Assembly: GCF_021440195.1 (NCBI RefSeq)
Contig: NZ_JAJTSZ010000003.1
Span: forward strand, 372,001 to 436,000
DNA from: Dyadobacter sp. CY356
GTDB taxonomy: Bacteria; Bacteroidota; Bacteroidia; Cytophagales; Spirosomataceae
Reading direction: 5' to 3'
DNA length: 64,000 bases
Part shown: piece after piece, positions 16,140 through 25,323 of the stretch
How positions within the stretch are numbered: the stretch's first letter is position 1
Layout of the letters: each line of letters opens with the position of its first letter
Notes under the pieces: model-generated
The model's database searches: none
What the model was told of the DNA's origin: nothing
The model's input: the letters and a program-made list of their open reading frames with translations, nothing else
Made by a program: the position numbers and the translations under genes

Positions 16140-17033
16140 CTAGTTTTTGACAACAGAAGCTTTGCTGTCAACACTTTCCATAAACTGATGAATTTGATTA
16201 TAACGCTTGTTCCATGGATTGAAAAACTGGGTTATCATAGGAATGTGTTTTTTGCCTTTCAAAATTTCATAGGGCGTTTCCGGAGCATATTCTCGTAAAG
16301 CCTTGATGAATTTTTCATTACTGGAAGCGATCGATGGATAAGTTTTTTCACCCCGGAAAATCGTCATCGGAGGCATTTCTTTATGCAAATGATAAAGCGG
16401 CGAAGCGTCTTTCCAATTTTTCTGATCAGGTGTAAAAGTTTTAAGGTAGGTGTTGTCGTTTGAAAACTTTTCTTCCAAAAGATAACCATACATATCCAGT
16501 CCCGCTGCGTCGATTAATATCAGTCCCCTGATCGGATTTTCCATTCCCAGTTTTTTAAAATATTGGTCATCAATAGAAATAAGTGCTGCCAGATGTCCGC
16601 CAGCCGAATGTCCTGAAATGAATATCCGGTCAGGATTTCCACCATAATTCTGAATATTTTCCTTTACCCATTTAACCGATTTCGCTGAATATTCAGCCAT
16701 TTCCTTGTAAGTCGCAGATGGACTTAATGGATAATCGATGATAACGTAAACAATGTCTTTTTTCGTCCAGCTGCGCCCCATCAGACTATACTGGGATTTT
16801 TTACCCGAATTCCAGTTTCCGCCATGGATAAATATCAGAACATCTTTTGGTGATTTTGGTTTATTTGGTTCGAAAATATTCAGCTCCTGATCCGGAATTT
16901 TGCCAGTTGCTTTCGCATAAATGATATTCTTATGCGCTTTATTTCCCAAAAAAGTACAACCTGAAAGTGTTAACAAAAAGGCTCCGAATAATATTAGTAT
17001 GATGATGATGCTGACACGCGTTTGAGAACTCAC
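16140..17033 (-). CDS. Alpha/beta-hydrolase lipoprotein (carboxylesterase-like)
   Basis: 297 aa. The N-terminus is a lipoprotein signal (hydrophobic run then LSGC at about residue 26), so the protein is exported and lipidated. The oxyanion motif HGGNW and the nucleophile elbow GHSAGGHLAAL place it in the hormone-sensitive-lipase/arylformamidase-like esterase group; a catalytic Asp (DASPLYH region) and a His (KKHIPM) follow. The natural substrate is unknown. The start is GTG at 17033, since no ATG precedes the signal peptide. It is transcribed towards the radical SAM gene but separated from it by more than 100 bp and that gene's own promoter. Confidence 0.85.
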   Translation of the reverse strand: MSSQTRVSIIIILILFGAFLLTLSGCTFLGNKAHKNIIYAKATGKIPDQELNIFEPNKPKSPKDVLIFIHGGNWNSGKKSQYSLMGRSWTKKDIVYVIIDYPLSPSATYKEMAEYSAKSVKWVKENIQNYGGNPDRIFISGHSAGGHLAALISIDDQYFKKLGMENPIRGLILIDAAGLDMYGYLLEEKFSNDNTYLKTFTPDQKNWKDASPLYHLHKEMPPMTIFRGEKTYPSIASSNEKFIKALREYAPETPYEILKGKKHIPMITQFFNPWNKRYNQIHQFMESVDSKASVVKN

Positions 17034-17119
17034 AGATCCGGTAATTTTAATTTTTATATATGTAACATACGTTGGGCGGATGTCTGCGGATTTAATTTTA
17101 TGAAAACATATGGCAATAA

Positions 17120-17153
17120 AAAATCCACTGATTGGTGAAAATCAGTGGATTTT
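17120..17153 (-). terminator. Terminator after the CDGSH gene
   Basis: Arms AAAATCCACTGATT (17120-17133) and AATCAGTGGATTTT (17140-17153) pair over 14 bp with a 6-base loop; the minus strand continues in a T-rich tract. It is about 20 bp after the CDGSH stop codon. Confidence 0.85.
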
Positions 17154-17172
17154 AAATAGAATTTTTTCTAGC

Positions 17173-17397
17173 CTAAACTTTTTTTGGAGGCAGATTAAAT
17201 GCAACTGCATTATGCTCAAAATGTCCTTTGTGAGAACCGTCACAGAAAGGTTTGTTGGCTGACATGCCGCAGCGGCAGATCGAAACCACAGTCCTTCCTT
17301 CCAGTCCATACACATTTCCTTGTGCGTCTACGATTTCAAAATCTCCGTCAACTTTCAGAGATCCGTTGTTATTTACAGTAAGCTTTACTTTTGTCAT
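17173..17397 (-). CDS. CDGSH iron-sulfur domain protein
   Basis: 74 aa, a single small domain. The 2Fe-2S ligands follow the 3Cys-1His pattern: C41 and C43 in CRCG, C52 in FCDGSH and H56. Such mitoNEET-like proteins bind a labile, redox-active 2Fe-2S cluster; bacterial members are small soluble cytoplasmic proteins with roles in iron or redox handling that are not well defined. It is a single-gene unit: an exact -7 promoter element lies just upstream and a strong hairpin terminator lies just downstream. The ATG at 17397 is the only plausible start. Confidence 0.93.
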   Translation of the reverse strand: MTKVKLTVNNNGSLKVDGDFEIVDAQGNVYGLEGRTVVSICRCGMSANKPFCDGSHKGHFEHNAVAFNLPPKKV

Positions 17398-17413
17398 GAT
17401 GAATAATTTTGAC

Positions 17414-17421
17414 CAAAGGTA
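17414..17421 (-). promoter_or_regulatory. Promoter -7 element of the CDGSH gene
   Basis: TACCTTTG on the minus strand, an exact match to the Bacteroidota TAnnTTTG consensus, lies 16 bp upstream of the start codon. The -33 region has no perfect TTTG at the expected spacing. Confidence 0.6.
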
Positions 17422-17523
17422 ACAATCGTAATGGATGGAGAAGTGGCGAAAGACTAATTTAGTATCAGTACAAATCTAAGTTGCCGTTTTAAAAGAGGTT
17501 TTTTCGGATTTGAAAAGAAGTAA

Positions 17524-19494
17524 TTACAGGTTCAGATGTTTTCCTATTACTGAGGTTAACTCGTCTACCCGGAAAGGTTTTGTAATGAAATCCTGAAATT
17601 TACAGTCAATAATTTCCTGTGAAGCCTGTGCAAAAGTATCTGCTGTAAAAGCCAACACGGGAACCTTGGCAAGATGCGGGAAAGAATTTCGAATGGCTTT
17701 CATAGCCGTAATCCCATCCATTATGGGCATTTGTAAGTCCATAAGAATCAGGTCGAAATTGCGGAGTTCCAGGGTCTTCAAAACTTCCTTTCCATTATCA
17801 CAAATAACAAAATCAGCTTCCCACCTTTTAAGTAAATGTTTGAGTAAAAGCTGATTGGCTAAAATGTCTTCGGCCACAATAACACTATAACCTTTGAGGG
17901 AAAATGGAGTATTGGCATTGAGAATATCGCGAATCGGAATAGAACTACCTTTCCTGAAAGTTAGCATAACACAAAAAGTACTGCCAATACCCAGCTCACT
18001 TTCTGCCATTATTTCTCCCTGCATCAGTTCCGTGATTTTACGGGTAATACTTAAACCAAGTCCGGTTCCACCAAAAAATTTAGTTGCATTATTGTTATGG
18101 GCTTGTGAGAAACTATCAAAAATCTGATTCAGTTTATCGCTCGATATCCCAATTCCCGAATCTTCGACCCGGATTTTTAAATCTACTTTATCAGCATATT
18201 CTTTTTCAACAAACATAGAGACTTTGACATAACCCTCCGAAGTAAACTTCAACGCATTGCCAATTAAATTGACAAGAATCTGGTTTAAACGATATGCATC
18301 TCCGATCAGGATTGCAGGCATTTTGTCATCAATTTCAAAAGAAAGCGTAATGCCTCTTTCTTTAGCCTTAAATTCGAAAGTTCTGTACAGGTGACCAATT
18401 TTTTCCCGAAGGTCGAATTCGAAATCTTCAAGACTGAATTTTCCGGCTTCAATTTTTGAAATATCCAGGATGTCATTTAATATAACCATCAGATTATCAG
18501 CAGAATATTTGATGGTATTCAGGTATTGCAAATGTTCTTCCGGCAAATTGCTGGTCAGCAATAAATCTGTAAATCCTATGATCGCGTTCATAGGTGTACG
18601 GATTTCGTGGCTCATGGTCGACAGGAAATCAGACTTGATCCGGGCAGCATCTTCGGCATCCTTTTTTGCTTTGACCAATTCTTTTTCAGCCAGTTTCCGG
18701 CTGGTAATATCTATGGCAGTGCCCAAAACCTCAATTACTTCACCGCCATCATTCCGTTTGAAAGGAACTTCCCGGGTAATGATCCAGACGTCGGATCCAT
18801 CTTTATGTTTCAGGCGAAATTCTTTTTCAATGACCTCTCCTTCCTTTAAATGATGCCGGATATGATCATAATGTTTCCGGAATGTCAGCAAATCCTGGTT
18901 GTCGATCAGTTTGGAAAACGCAAACACATCCTGCGGAAGTGGTTCGTTTGGTTTATAACCCAATATTTCACTGATCTGATGATTATGGAAAATATTTGTC
19001 CATTTTTCAATATCGATAACATAAATAATATTGGGTGAAAGTTGTGCCACTTTCCGGATAAACTCCTCTTTTTCTGCGAGTTCTTTCTGAGCTGCTTCCC
19101 GCTCTTTTTCCACCTCGAACATCTGGCTCATGGTATGGAAAGTCTTCATCAGTTTTTCCGCATTGATTTCCGCTTTCGGGAAATATTCCATAGCGCCGGC
19201 CTTCATCATCTCCACAGCGATCCGTTCATCGCCCTGTGATGTTAAAACAATGACAGGAAGTTTTGGTGCAATCTTTTTTACCTTTTTCAGTAATTCCAGA
19301 CCATTGGTTTTGGGGAGCTGATAATCGATGAAAATGCAGGTAGGAGTCCAGTTTTCCAAAGTCAAAATGGCCTCCTCGGCATATTTACATATCCGCATTT
19401 CCTGAATTTCCACATTACATTTCCGGATGGCACGTTTAAATTCCATCGCGTCAATATCATCGTCTTCTACTAAAAGCAGATTCAAGGGGGTCAT
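17524..19494 (-). CDS. Hybrid sensor histidine kinase (REC-PAS-HisKA-HATPase-REC)
   Basis: 656 aa, cytoplasmic: no signal peptide or membrane segment. Order: receiver domain with phospho-acceptor D57 (IFIDYQLPKTNG); short coiled coil about 125-145; PAS/PAC domain about 145-265; HisKA with H296 (TMSHEIRTPMNA); HATPase with N-box NLIGNALKF, VEDSGIGI and GGTGLGLSI; C-terminal receiver with D586 (LILMDLQMPIMDG). Having receivers at both ends suggests that it takes phosphate from the upstream kinase and passes it internally or to another protein. It is last in a four-gene operon, 32 bp after the response regulator. No output DNA-binding domain is encoded nearby. Confidence 0.93.
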   Translation of the reverse strand: MTPLNLLLVEDDDIDAMEFKRAIRKCNVEIQEMRICKYAEEAILTLENWTPTCIFIDYQLPKTNGLELLKKVKKIAPKLPVIVLTSQGDERIAVEMMKAGAMEYFPKAEINAEKLMKTFHTMSQMFEVEKEREAAQKELAEKEEFIRKVAQLSPNIIYVIDIEKWTNIFHNHQISEILGYKPNEPLPQDVFAFSKLIDNQDLLTFRKHYDHIRHHLKEGEVIEKEFRLKHKDGSDVWIITREVPFKRNDGGEVIEVLGTAIDITSRKLAEKELVKAKKDAEDAARIKSDFLSTMSHEIRTPMNAIIGFTDLLLTSNLPEEHLQYLNTIKYSADNLMVILNDILDISKIEAGKFSLEDFEFDLREKIGHLYRTFEFKAKERGITLSFEIDDKMPAILIGDAYRLNQILVNLIGNALKFTSEGYVKVSMFVEKEYADKVDLKIRVEDSGIGISSDKLNQIFDSFSQAHNNNATKFFGGTGLGLSITRKITELMQGEIMAESELGIGSTFCVMLTFRKGSSIPIRDILNANTPFSLKGYSVIVAEDILANQLLLKHLLKRWEADFVICDNGKEVLKTLELRNFDLILMDLQMPIMDGITAMKAIRNSFPHLAKVPVLAFTADTFAQASQEIIDCKFQDFITKPFRVDELTSVIGKHLNL

Positions 19495-19526
19495 AAAATT
19501 TTGAAAAGAAGGGTTTTGCAGGCTGT

Positions 19527-19958
19527 TTATTCAGGGTACTCGCAAAGGGTCCAGTAGCTTTTCAAAGTAGACACGGCCGCAATAAAGCGGTCCATAGATA
19601 AAGGTTTCAGGATATAACCGGCTACGTTGAGGTTAAAGGCGTCAATTTTATCACCATCTTCATTGGAAGTGGTCATGACAAAAACGGATAGCGAACTCAG
19701 CTCCGGATCCTGTCTGATCTCTTTAAGAAACTCAATGCCTCCCATTTTTGGCATATTGAGATCGAGAAGGACAATTTTTGGTTTTGGCGCATCTGTCTCC
19801 GTAGAACGAAGAACTTCCAGGGCTTCAATACCATTATGGGCGATCACGAGTGGATTTGAGATATTATTTTTTTTAAATGCTCGCTTCACATTCATGATAT
19901 CTACTTCGTCATCTTCAACTAGTAAGATCGTCATGGGGATTGGATTTGAAATGGACAT
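19527..19958 (-). CDS. Single-domain response regulator (Rcp1-like)
   Basis: 143 aa, receiver domain only. The acidic pocket VEDDEVD is near residues 14-20, the phospho-acceptor is D67 (IVLLDLNMPKMGG), the switch Thr is in VMTTSNED and the conserved Lys is in YILKPLS. The extended loop before D67 (RSTETDAPKPK) is characteristic of the Rcp1 family that pairs with phytochrome-like histidine kinases. It lies between the PAS kinase (66 bp upstream) and the hybrid kinase (32 bp downstream), so it is the likely phosphate carrier between them (inference). Confidence 0.93.
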   Translation of the reverse strand: MSISNPIPMTILLVEDDEVDIMNVKRAFKKNNISNPLVIAHNGIEALEVLRSTETDAPKPKIVLLDLNMPKMGGIEFLKEIRQDPELSSLSVFVMTTSNEDGDKIDAFNLNVAGYILKPLSMDRFIAAVSTLKSYWTLCEYPE

Positions 19959-20024
19959 TTTGTAAAGATTGTTATAATTAATGACTTATTGTTACTATTA
20001 TGTAGTGGGTTATTCAAATAAATT

Positions 20025-21716
20025 CTATATTTTTTCGGTCTCTGCTATTTCGTTTACCGGCCAGGTAAAAAAGAATGTAGTAGACTCTTTCATAGTCGAT
20101 TCGATCCGGATCTTTGCTCCTTTTTCATCCATGATCTTTTTCACAATGGCAAGTCCTACGCCGGTACTTTCAACTTCATCCCTGGCCTGCAGTGTTTGAA
20201 AAATGACAAATATTTTTTCATGATATTCCGGGCTGATTCCAGGCCCGTTGTCTCTTACAAAAAAATCTATACCAACATCTCCGTCTTTCCAGCCAATCGT
20301 AATTTTAATTTCCTCTTTGTCATTGTATTTAATCCCGTTGGAAATCAGGTTTTGCATGATCTGTCCCAACGTGATTTTTTCAGAAAGCAACTCCCTTTTC
20401 GGATCGCCTTCGAAAACAAATTCAATCGGTTTTTTCGAACTGAATGTGTCACAAAGATCATCAACCAGCGATTTAATCAAGAATCTCTCTTTGGTCGTTT
20501 TAATCCTTCCGGCCCTTGAATAGGACAGAATTCCGTTAATCAGACTTTCCATCCTGTGAACACGTCCGCGTAAAAGTTTGAACTGATCCTTCGTATCTCC
20601 ATCAAGATGATCTTCAATATCTTCCTCAATCCATTCCGATAAGTTATTGATCGCCCGCAGCGGCGCCTTCAAATCGTGACTTACCACATAAGCAAACTGG
20701 TCGAGTTCAGCGTTGATCCTTTCCAGATCGCGCATGTAAGATTTGAGTTTATTCTCCGCTTCAACACGCTCCGTAATATCCCTGATAAATGCGAGTACGT
20801 AGCCCTGACCATCAGTTTCATAATATTTTACACTTGATTCTACCGGATAAGTTGTGCCGTCTGTCTTTTTATGGACTCCGGTCACGATCATTTTGGAAGT
20901 GCCTTTCAGGCTGTGTAAATACTCTTCCCACCGCTCCGGATCTTCAAAAATTTTCTCAACACTGCTGATATGCGACCCAATTATTTCCTCCTGTTTTTTG
21001 CCTAAACGACGGGCTGCTTCGTGATTGATAAAGAGCAATTTTCCATTATCATCCGAAACCTGAACGGCTTCACTGGATTCGTTAAACCACTCAACCATCC
21101 GGTTAATCTGCTCTTCCTGCGCTTTTCTGGACGTGATATCACTTACAGTGCCAATAAATCCGATAACTTTTTCTCCGGAATCCAATTGTGCGGAAATGGA
21201 GATTTCAAGCCATTTTTCAGTTTTATCAGCGGTTGTGAGCTTGAATGTATCCTGAACTGATTTTGTTTTTCCGGTAAATAATGCCTCTAATCTGGTTTTT
21301 GAATCACTATTGATCTGAAAATCAGCCCAGTTTTTGTTTAAACTATCTGTTACCTTAAAACCGGTTACTGTTTCCCAGGCATTGTTAAGATATATAATAT
21401 TACCGTCCTGATTCAACTGGATCAGCACTTCCGATATACTGTTCGCCACTTCTTCCAGCCTTCTGTTGGTTGAAGCCGCTTCTTCTGTTTTCTGGTCGGC
21501 AATGCTGATCAGCTCCTTGTTTGCCCTGAATAATTCTGTCGAACTTTGTTCGAGTATATGCTCCACACGTGCAATGTCATCCTGAAATTCAAGATAAGCC
21601 TGATTGACAGAATTGAGAAAATCCTGAAATTCAGGATTCTCAGCCAGCTCAGGCGATAACGATTTTCGGATCTGACGTTTTAAAAGACGGTGGTAAGTTA
21701 TTTCCGCTGTTTCCAA
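20025..21716 (-). CDS. PAS-domain sensor histidine kinase
   Basis: 563 aa, soluble. An N-terminal helical/coiled-coil segment (about 1-90) is followed by two PAS/PAC domains (about 90-200 and 205-320), then HisKA with H347 (AYVVSHDLKAPLRAI) and an HATPase with NLISNGIKYND, VRDNGPGI and STGVGLAIVKK. The HisKA sequence is of the phytochrome-kinase kind, consistent with an Rcp1-like partner downstream. The signal sensed is unknown; input may come from the FIST protein, whose gene ends 15 bp upstream. ATG at 21716. Confidence 0.93.
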   Translation of the reverse strand: METAEITYHRLLKRQIRKSLSPELAENPEFQDFLNSVNQAYLEFQDDIARVEHILEQSSTELFRANKELISIADQKTEEAASTNRRLEEVANSISEVLIQLNQDGNIIYLNNAWETVTGFKVTDSLNKNWADFQINSDSKTRLEALFTGKTKSVQDTFKLTTADKTEKWLEISISAQLDSGEKVIGFIGTVSDITSRKAQEEQINRMVEWFNESSEAVQVSDDNGKLLFINHEAARRLGKKQEEIIGSHISSVEKIFEDPERWEEYLHSLKGTSKMIVTGVHKKTDGTTYPVESSVKYYETDGQGYVLAFIRDITERVEAENKLKSYMRDLERINAELDQFAYVVSHDLKAPLRAINNLSEWIEEDIEDHLDGDTKDQFKLLRGRVHRMESLINGILSYSRAGRIKTTKERFLIKSLVDDLCDTFSSKKPIEFVFEGDPKRELLSEKITLGQIMQNLISNGIKYNDKEEIKITIGWKDGDVGIDFFVRDNGPGISPEYHEKIFVIFQTLQARDEVESTGVGLAIVKKIMDEKGAKIRIESTMKESTTFFFTWPVNEIAETEKI

Positions 21717-21731
21717 TAGTCGTTGCGTTTT

Positions 21732-22856
21732 TTAAGATTCCCGGAAGGTGGTAATCGTCATAGTTTGATTGTGAAGTTCACATTGAACGTTCTGATTAAA
21801 AGGCGCGATTTCACCATAGGAATAAAATCCTGTCATGAAAGGCTGGTCCAATACCTCTGAAACGGATTCAACTTCCTCTTCCACAATTTGCTTCAATACC
21901 AGTTTTCTTCCAACGCAGCTCACCAACAAGGCAAATTCAGGAGATTCTTTATCGCCGTTTTTGGCCGCAACCGCTGCTTCTTCGGCACCATTTATTAACC
22001 GATCTGTGTTGGCTTTCATCAATCTGACAAAACTTCCCTGCGGAATATCTCCTGCAAAAGTGAGACTTTTGTCTTCCTCACTTATGCCAAGAATCGTTCT
22101 TACCACCGGAGCGCGGTCCTCGCTGTCGCGCATACTTAGCGGAAATAAGAGTCCTGATGATGGAAGATCTTTTGCCCGGTCACCCAAAAATGATTTGTAC
22201 AAATCCAGAGCCGGCTGGCCATCAATTTCAAACAGTACGTTTTCTTTTGATTTAGTTACCAGTCTGTCCAGACCGAAACTATCCCATCCTCCGCGCGAGC
22301 CAAAACCGATATGCAAAGTTTCACCATAAAAACCAATGGCTGCCAGACTTTCGGTGGCAACTGTGCCATCCGGTTCAACAATTACGGTTCTGGAAAAATT
22401 GGGTCCGTCGCCGGCAAGTCCGCCTGTTAGAGTTACGTTCGCCGGCAATTCATCCGCGATACCTTTTACCAGATCCGTACCGTTTACTTTTAGTCCATCA
22501 GAAACGACAAAAACATGTTTCAGACCTTCCTGCGGAAATTGCGAAACCAGTTTTTTGCCTATTTCAAAACTGTTAAAATCAGAATCTTTCAGACTGACTT
22601 TTGCCGACTGGACTTTTACATCGGAAAATTCAATGGCGGTAAAAATGATTGTTCCGTCATGAACCGATTCACTGATAATTTCTCCGGCCGTGGAGCAGCC
22701 TGTCAGGATAGCATTTGGATATTGTTTAGCCAATTCCTGTGTGAAAGTCTGACTTTCAAGAAGTTCCCTGTGCCCAAAAGCGAAAATTAATTGCGGATTA
22801 ATTGAAAACGGTTTTACGGAGTTTTCGTCGGTGTAGACGAACTGTTCGATTTTCAT
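21732..22856 (-). CDS. FIST N/C-domain sensory protein
   Basis: 374 aa. The N-terminal FIST domain shows LTGCSTAGEIIS and the middle GGLAGDGPNFSRT signature; the C-terminal FIST_C domain includes the region around residues 200-370 with LLVSCVGRKLV and MTGFYSYGEIAP. FIST domains are predicted to bind small ligands such as amino acids and to feed two-component systems. There is no signal peptide, so sensing is cytoplasmic. It is first in the FIST-kinase-regulator-hybrid operon. A promoter-like TATCTTGT (minus strand, 22893-22900) with a TTTC 20 bp further up differs from consensus by one base in each element. Confidence 0.92.
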   Translation of the reverse strand: MKIEQFVYTDENSVKPFSINPQLIFAFGHRELLESQTFTQELAKQYPNAILTGCSTAGEIISESVHDGTIIFTAIEFSDVKVQSAKVSLKDSDFNSFEIGKKLVSQFPQEGLKHVFVVSDGLKVNGTDLVKGIADELPANVTLTGGLAGDGPNFSRTVIVEPDGTVATESLAAIGFYGETLHIGFGSRGGWDSFGLDRLVTKSKENVLFEIDGQPALDLYKSFLGDRAKDLPSSGLLFPLSMRDSEDRAPVVRTILGISEEDKSLTFAGDIPQGSFVRLMKANTDRLINGAEEAAVAAKNGDKESPEFALLVSCVGRKLVLKQIVEEEVESVSEVLDQPFMTGFYSYGEIAPFNQNVQCELHNQTMTITTFRES

Positions 22857-22998
22857 AGTTGAGATAGGGCTTTTGAAAAGCTGTTTGAAGTTACAAGATA
22901 ACGAAAGTTTCTGAGCAGTAGAAAAAATATCAGGAAGCTGAAACTGCTCTTGTCAATTGCCTGAGGAATCTGAAAATTGAAAAAATCGATACAATGCT

Positions 22999-24342
22999 TT
23001 AACTAATGGAAGGGAAGGAAATTCCTTTTATTTTTCGAAATAATTCTACTGCGTAAAGGTCTGTCATTCCTGAAACAAAATCCAGAACTGTTTGAATTTT
23101 TGAGTATTCGTCGGTTTTATTTGTGATAAATTGTTTTGGGATAAGCGCAACAAGTTTTTTAGAATAGTGAGAATTATTATTCAGATAAGCCGGGATAAAT
23201 TCTTCCAAAAGTCCCCCCATTACCTTATAACCCGCTACTTCAATCTGCACAACAGAGGAATAATTGTAAATTTTCTTAACTGATATCTTTTCAATATTTT
23301 TCATCACCGAACGAAACGGTTCGTCAATCCTGTCAACAAGACTGTAATTAAAATCGCCTGCCAGAATAGATTCCTGTTCCCGATAAAAAAGCTCAGAACA
23401 GGCACCAATTAAGGTGTTGATAGATTTTGCCCGCAGAAAACTTATTTTCGCGTCATCATCATCAATATCTGCCAATCGCGCGGCCATGTTAGGATCATTG
23501 GCCAATGGTAAAAGCAGTTCTTCAACTTCATGATAAGATAATATTTTCAACCTGTGCGCGTCTTCAAGATCTATGATATTGTAGCAAATATCATCCGCAG
23601 CCTCCACCAGATAAACAATGGGATGTCGTTTGTAAATCAGGTAATTATCTTCAACTTTTGACAGCCCAAGTTCGTCTGCAATTTTCTCAAAGCCAGCCTG
23701 CTCAGACTGGAAAAATCCATATTTTTTTCTAAAAATTTTTGACTTATCATGTCCCGCGAGAGATTCGCAGGGATACTTCGCAATAGAGGCTAATGTTGAG
23801 TAAGTAAGCGCAAAACTTCCATAACCTTTTCCGGCATAAGGATGAGTCAAAATCCTGAAAGCGTTGGCATTACCTTCAAAATGCGTAAGATCTTCCCATT
23901 GCGCTTCTGTCACTTTATCTTTATAAATGCGACCATCGCCGTTTGTAAAATAGTAAGAAATTGCAGCTTCACCGGAATGTCCAAAGGCCGGATTTCCAAG
24001 ATCGTGCGCCAGACATGCCGCAGCCACAATATTTCCAATCTCACTGATTAATGGAAGTTCTTCGTCTAAATCCGGTCTGCTTTTTTTCAAACGGTTATAA
24101 AAGATTCTGCCTAATGAACGTCCGACGCTTGCTACTTCCAGGCTATGTGTCAACCGGTTATGGACAAAAATGCTGCCTGGTAATGGAAAAACCTGCGTTT
24201 TATTTTGAAGCCTTCTGAAAGGTGAAGAAAATATCAAACGGTCATAATCGCGCTGGAATTCTGAACGGGCTTCCGCCTGGTCCTCAATATTCTTATCTTC
24301 ACTTCCCCAGCGTTTCGCCGAGAGTAATTTTTTCCAATTCAT
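22999..24342 (-). CDS. dgt: Deoxyguanosinetriphosphate triphosphohydrolase-like protein
   Basis: 447 aa. HD-domain dNTP triphosphohydrolase that cleaves dNTPs to deoxynucleosides and triphosphate in the cytoplasm. Visible motifs are the N-terminal RDYDRLIFSSPFRRLQNKTQ, the first metal His in HNRLTHSLEV, the HD pair in CLAHDLGNPAFGHSGE, and a later Asp in VEAADDICYN, followed by the C-terminal helical domain. Length and order match the dGTPase type 2/3 family common in Bacteroidota. It is transcribed alone; the FIST operon promoter lies downstream and no terminator was recognised between the two. Confidence 0.92.
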   Translation of the reverse strand: MNWKKLLSAKRWGSEDKNIEDQAEARSEFQRDYDRLIFSSPFRRLQNKTQVFPLPGSIFVHNRLTHSLEVASVGRSLGRIFYNRLKKSRPDLDEELPLISEIGNIVAAACLAHDLGNPAFGHSGEAAISYYFTNGDGRIYKDKVTEAQWEDLTHFEGNANAFRILTHPYAGKGYGSFALTYSTLASIAKYPCESLAGHDKSKIFRKKYGFFQSEQAGFEKIADELGLSKVEDNYLIYKRHPIVYLVEAADDICYNIIDLEDAHRLKILSYHEVEELLLPLANDPNMAARLADIDDDDAKISFLRAKSINTLIGACSELFYREQESILAGDFNYSLVDRIDEPFRSVMKNIEKISVKKIYNYSSVVQIEVAGYKVMGGLLEEFIPAYLNNNSHYSKKLVALIPKQFITNKTDEYSKIQTVLDFVSGMTDLYAVELFRKIKGISFPSIS

Positions 24343-24621
24343 GAGGAGCGTAAAATGCGTTGAATCTGTCTGCTTTTGCTACAATAATACGAATTACAAA
24401 CAATTCAATATTTGCTGAAAGTAATAGAAGCTTCCGAAATATATAGAAATTATTGTATTAAATAAATGTAAAGTAGTATGTAAATTTAAAATACTGTTCC
24501 TGCGAAGTCTCTGATAGTTATAAGGTTATCATCCGGGATTAGTTATGCAAACGGATTTTGAAATAAAAAGAAACCATCTTTGAATAAAAATGACGGGATA
24601 ACCTGTCAACAATCCAGCTTC

Positions 24622-25230
24622 ATGACCGAATCAAAACATCGTTATTTTATCATAAACAAACCGCCGAATATGGTATCCCAGTTTATCAGTCCTGATGCTG
24701 TGGGCCTGCTTGGCGATCTTGAATTTGACTTTCCGGAAGGCATTCATGCCATTGGCCGGTTGGATAGTCATTCGGAAGGATTGTTGATTTTAACGACAAA
24801 TAAGAAAGTTACGCGTTTATTGTTTCAGGGGGAAATGCCACATAAGCGGGTTTATGTGGTACATGTCAAAAATGTGATTAACGAGGAAAAGCTGAATTTG
24901 TTAAGAACCGGTATTCCAATTTTGATTAAAGGGAATGTTGAATACGTAACAACACCTTGTGAAGTTGATATCGTTGAAAAACCAAAAGGCTGGGCCAAGC
25001 TTTCAAAAGAACCCGAAGACGTGCCGCATTCCTGGTTGAAAATTACGCTTACAGAAGGAAAATATCATCAGGTAAGAAAAATGGTGCATGCGGCCGGACA
25101 TAAATGTAAAAGATTAATCCGTATGTCCATTGAAGACCTCGAACTCGGCGATCTGCAACCTGGGAAAGTCCGCGAAATTGAGCAAGAAGATTTTTTTAAA
25201 AAGCTGAAAATTGAAAACTGGCGGGAATAA
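24622..25230 (+). CDS. RluE/RsuA-family pseudouridine synthase
   Basis: 202 aa from the ATG at 24622. The frame extends to a TTG at 24580, but the family begins around RYFIINKPPNMVSQF, so the ATG is preferred. The catalytic Asp is in IGRLDSHSEGLLILT, followed by the family's KRVYVVHV and EGKYHQVRKMVHAAGHKCKRLIR region. It lacks the N-terminal S4 domain, as RluE does. RluE converts U2457 of 23S rRNA in Escherichia coli; the target here is inferred, not shown. The next gene, nagB-like, begins 93 bp later and has its own promoter element. Confidence 0.9.
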   Translation: MTESKHRYFIINKPPNMVSQFISPDAVGLLGDLEFDFPEGIHAIGRLDSHSEGLLILTTNKKVTRLLFQGEMPHKRVYVVHVKNVINEEKLNLLRTGIPILIKGNVEYVTTPCEVDIVEKPKGWAKLSKEPEDVPHSWLKITLTEGKYHQVRKMVHAAGHKCKRLIRMSIEDLELGDLQPGKVREIEQEDFFKKLKIENWRE

Positions 25231-25297
25231 TCGGGCTGATGCGTTTTGAAGCAGATTGACTTTTACTTTGATAAAATAGTAACAAATCAACGTTCTG

Positions 25298-25305
25298 TAC
25301 TTTTG
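25298..25305 (+). promoter_or_regulatory. Promoter -7 element ahead of the NagB-like gene
   Basis: TACTTTTG matches TAnnTTTG exactly and lies 18 bp before the ATG at 25324. It sits inside the longer open frame that begins with TTG at 25246, which supports the downstream start. A TTTG exists at 25267-25270, but at 27 bp spacing it is too far away for a standard -33. Confidence 0.5.
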
Positions 25306-25323
25306 TTTGTAAAAGCAAAATCC

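Noticed and set aside
21835..22329. 164-codon plus-strand frame
   Set aside because: Antisense to the FIST gene; Ser/Pro-rich composition typical of a shadow frame.
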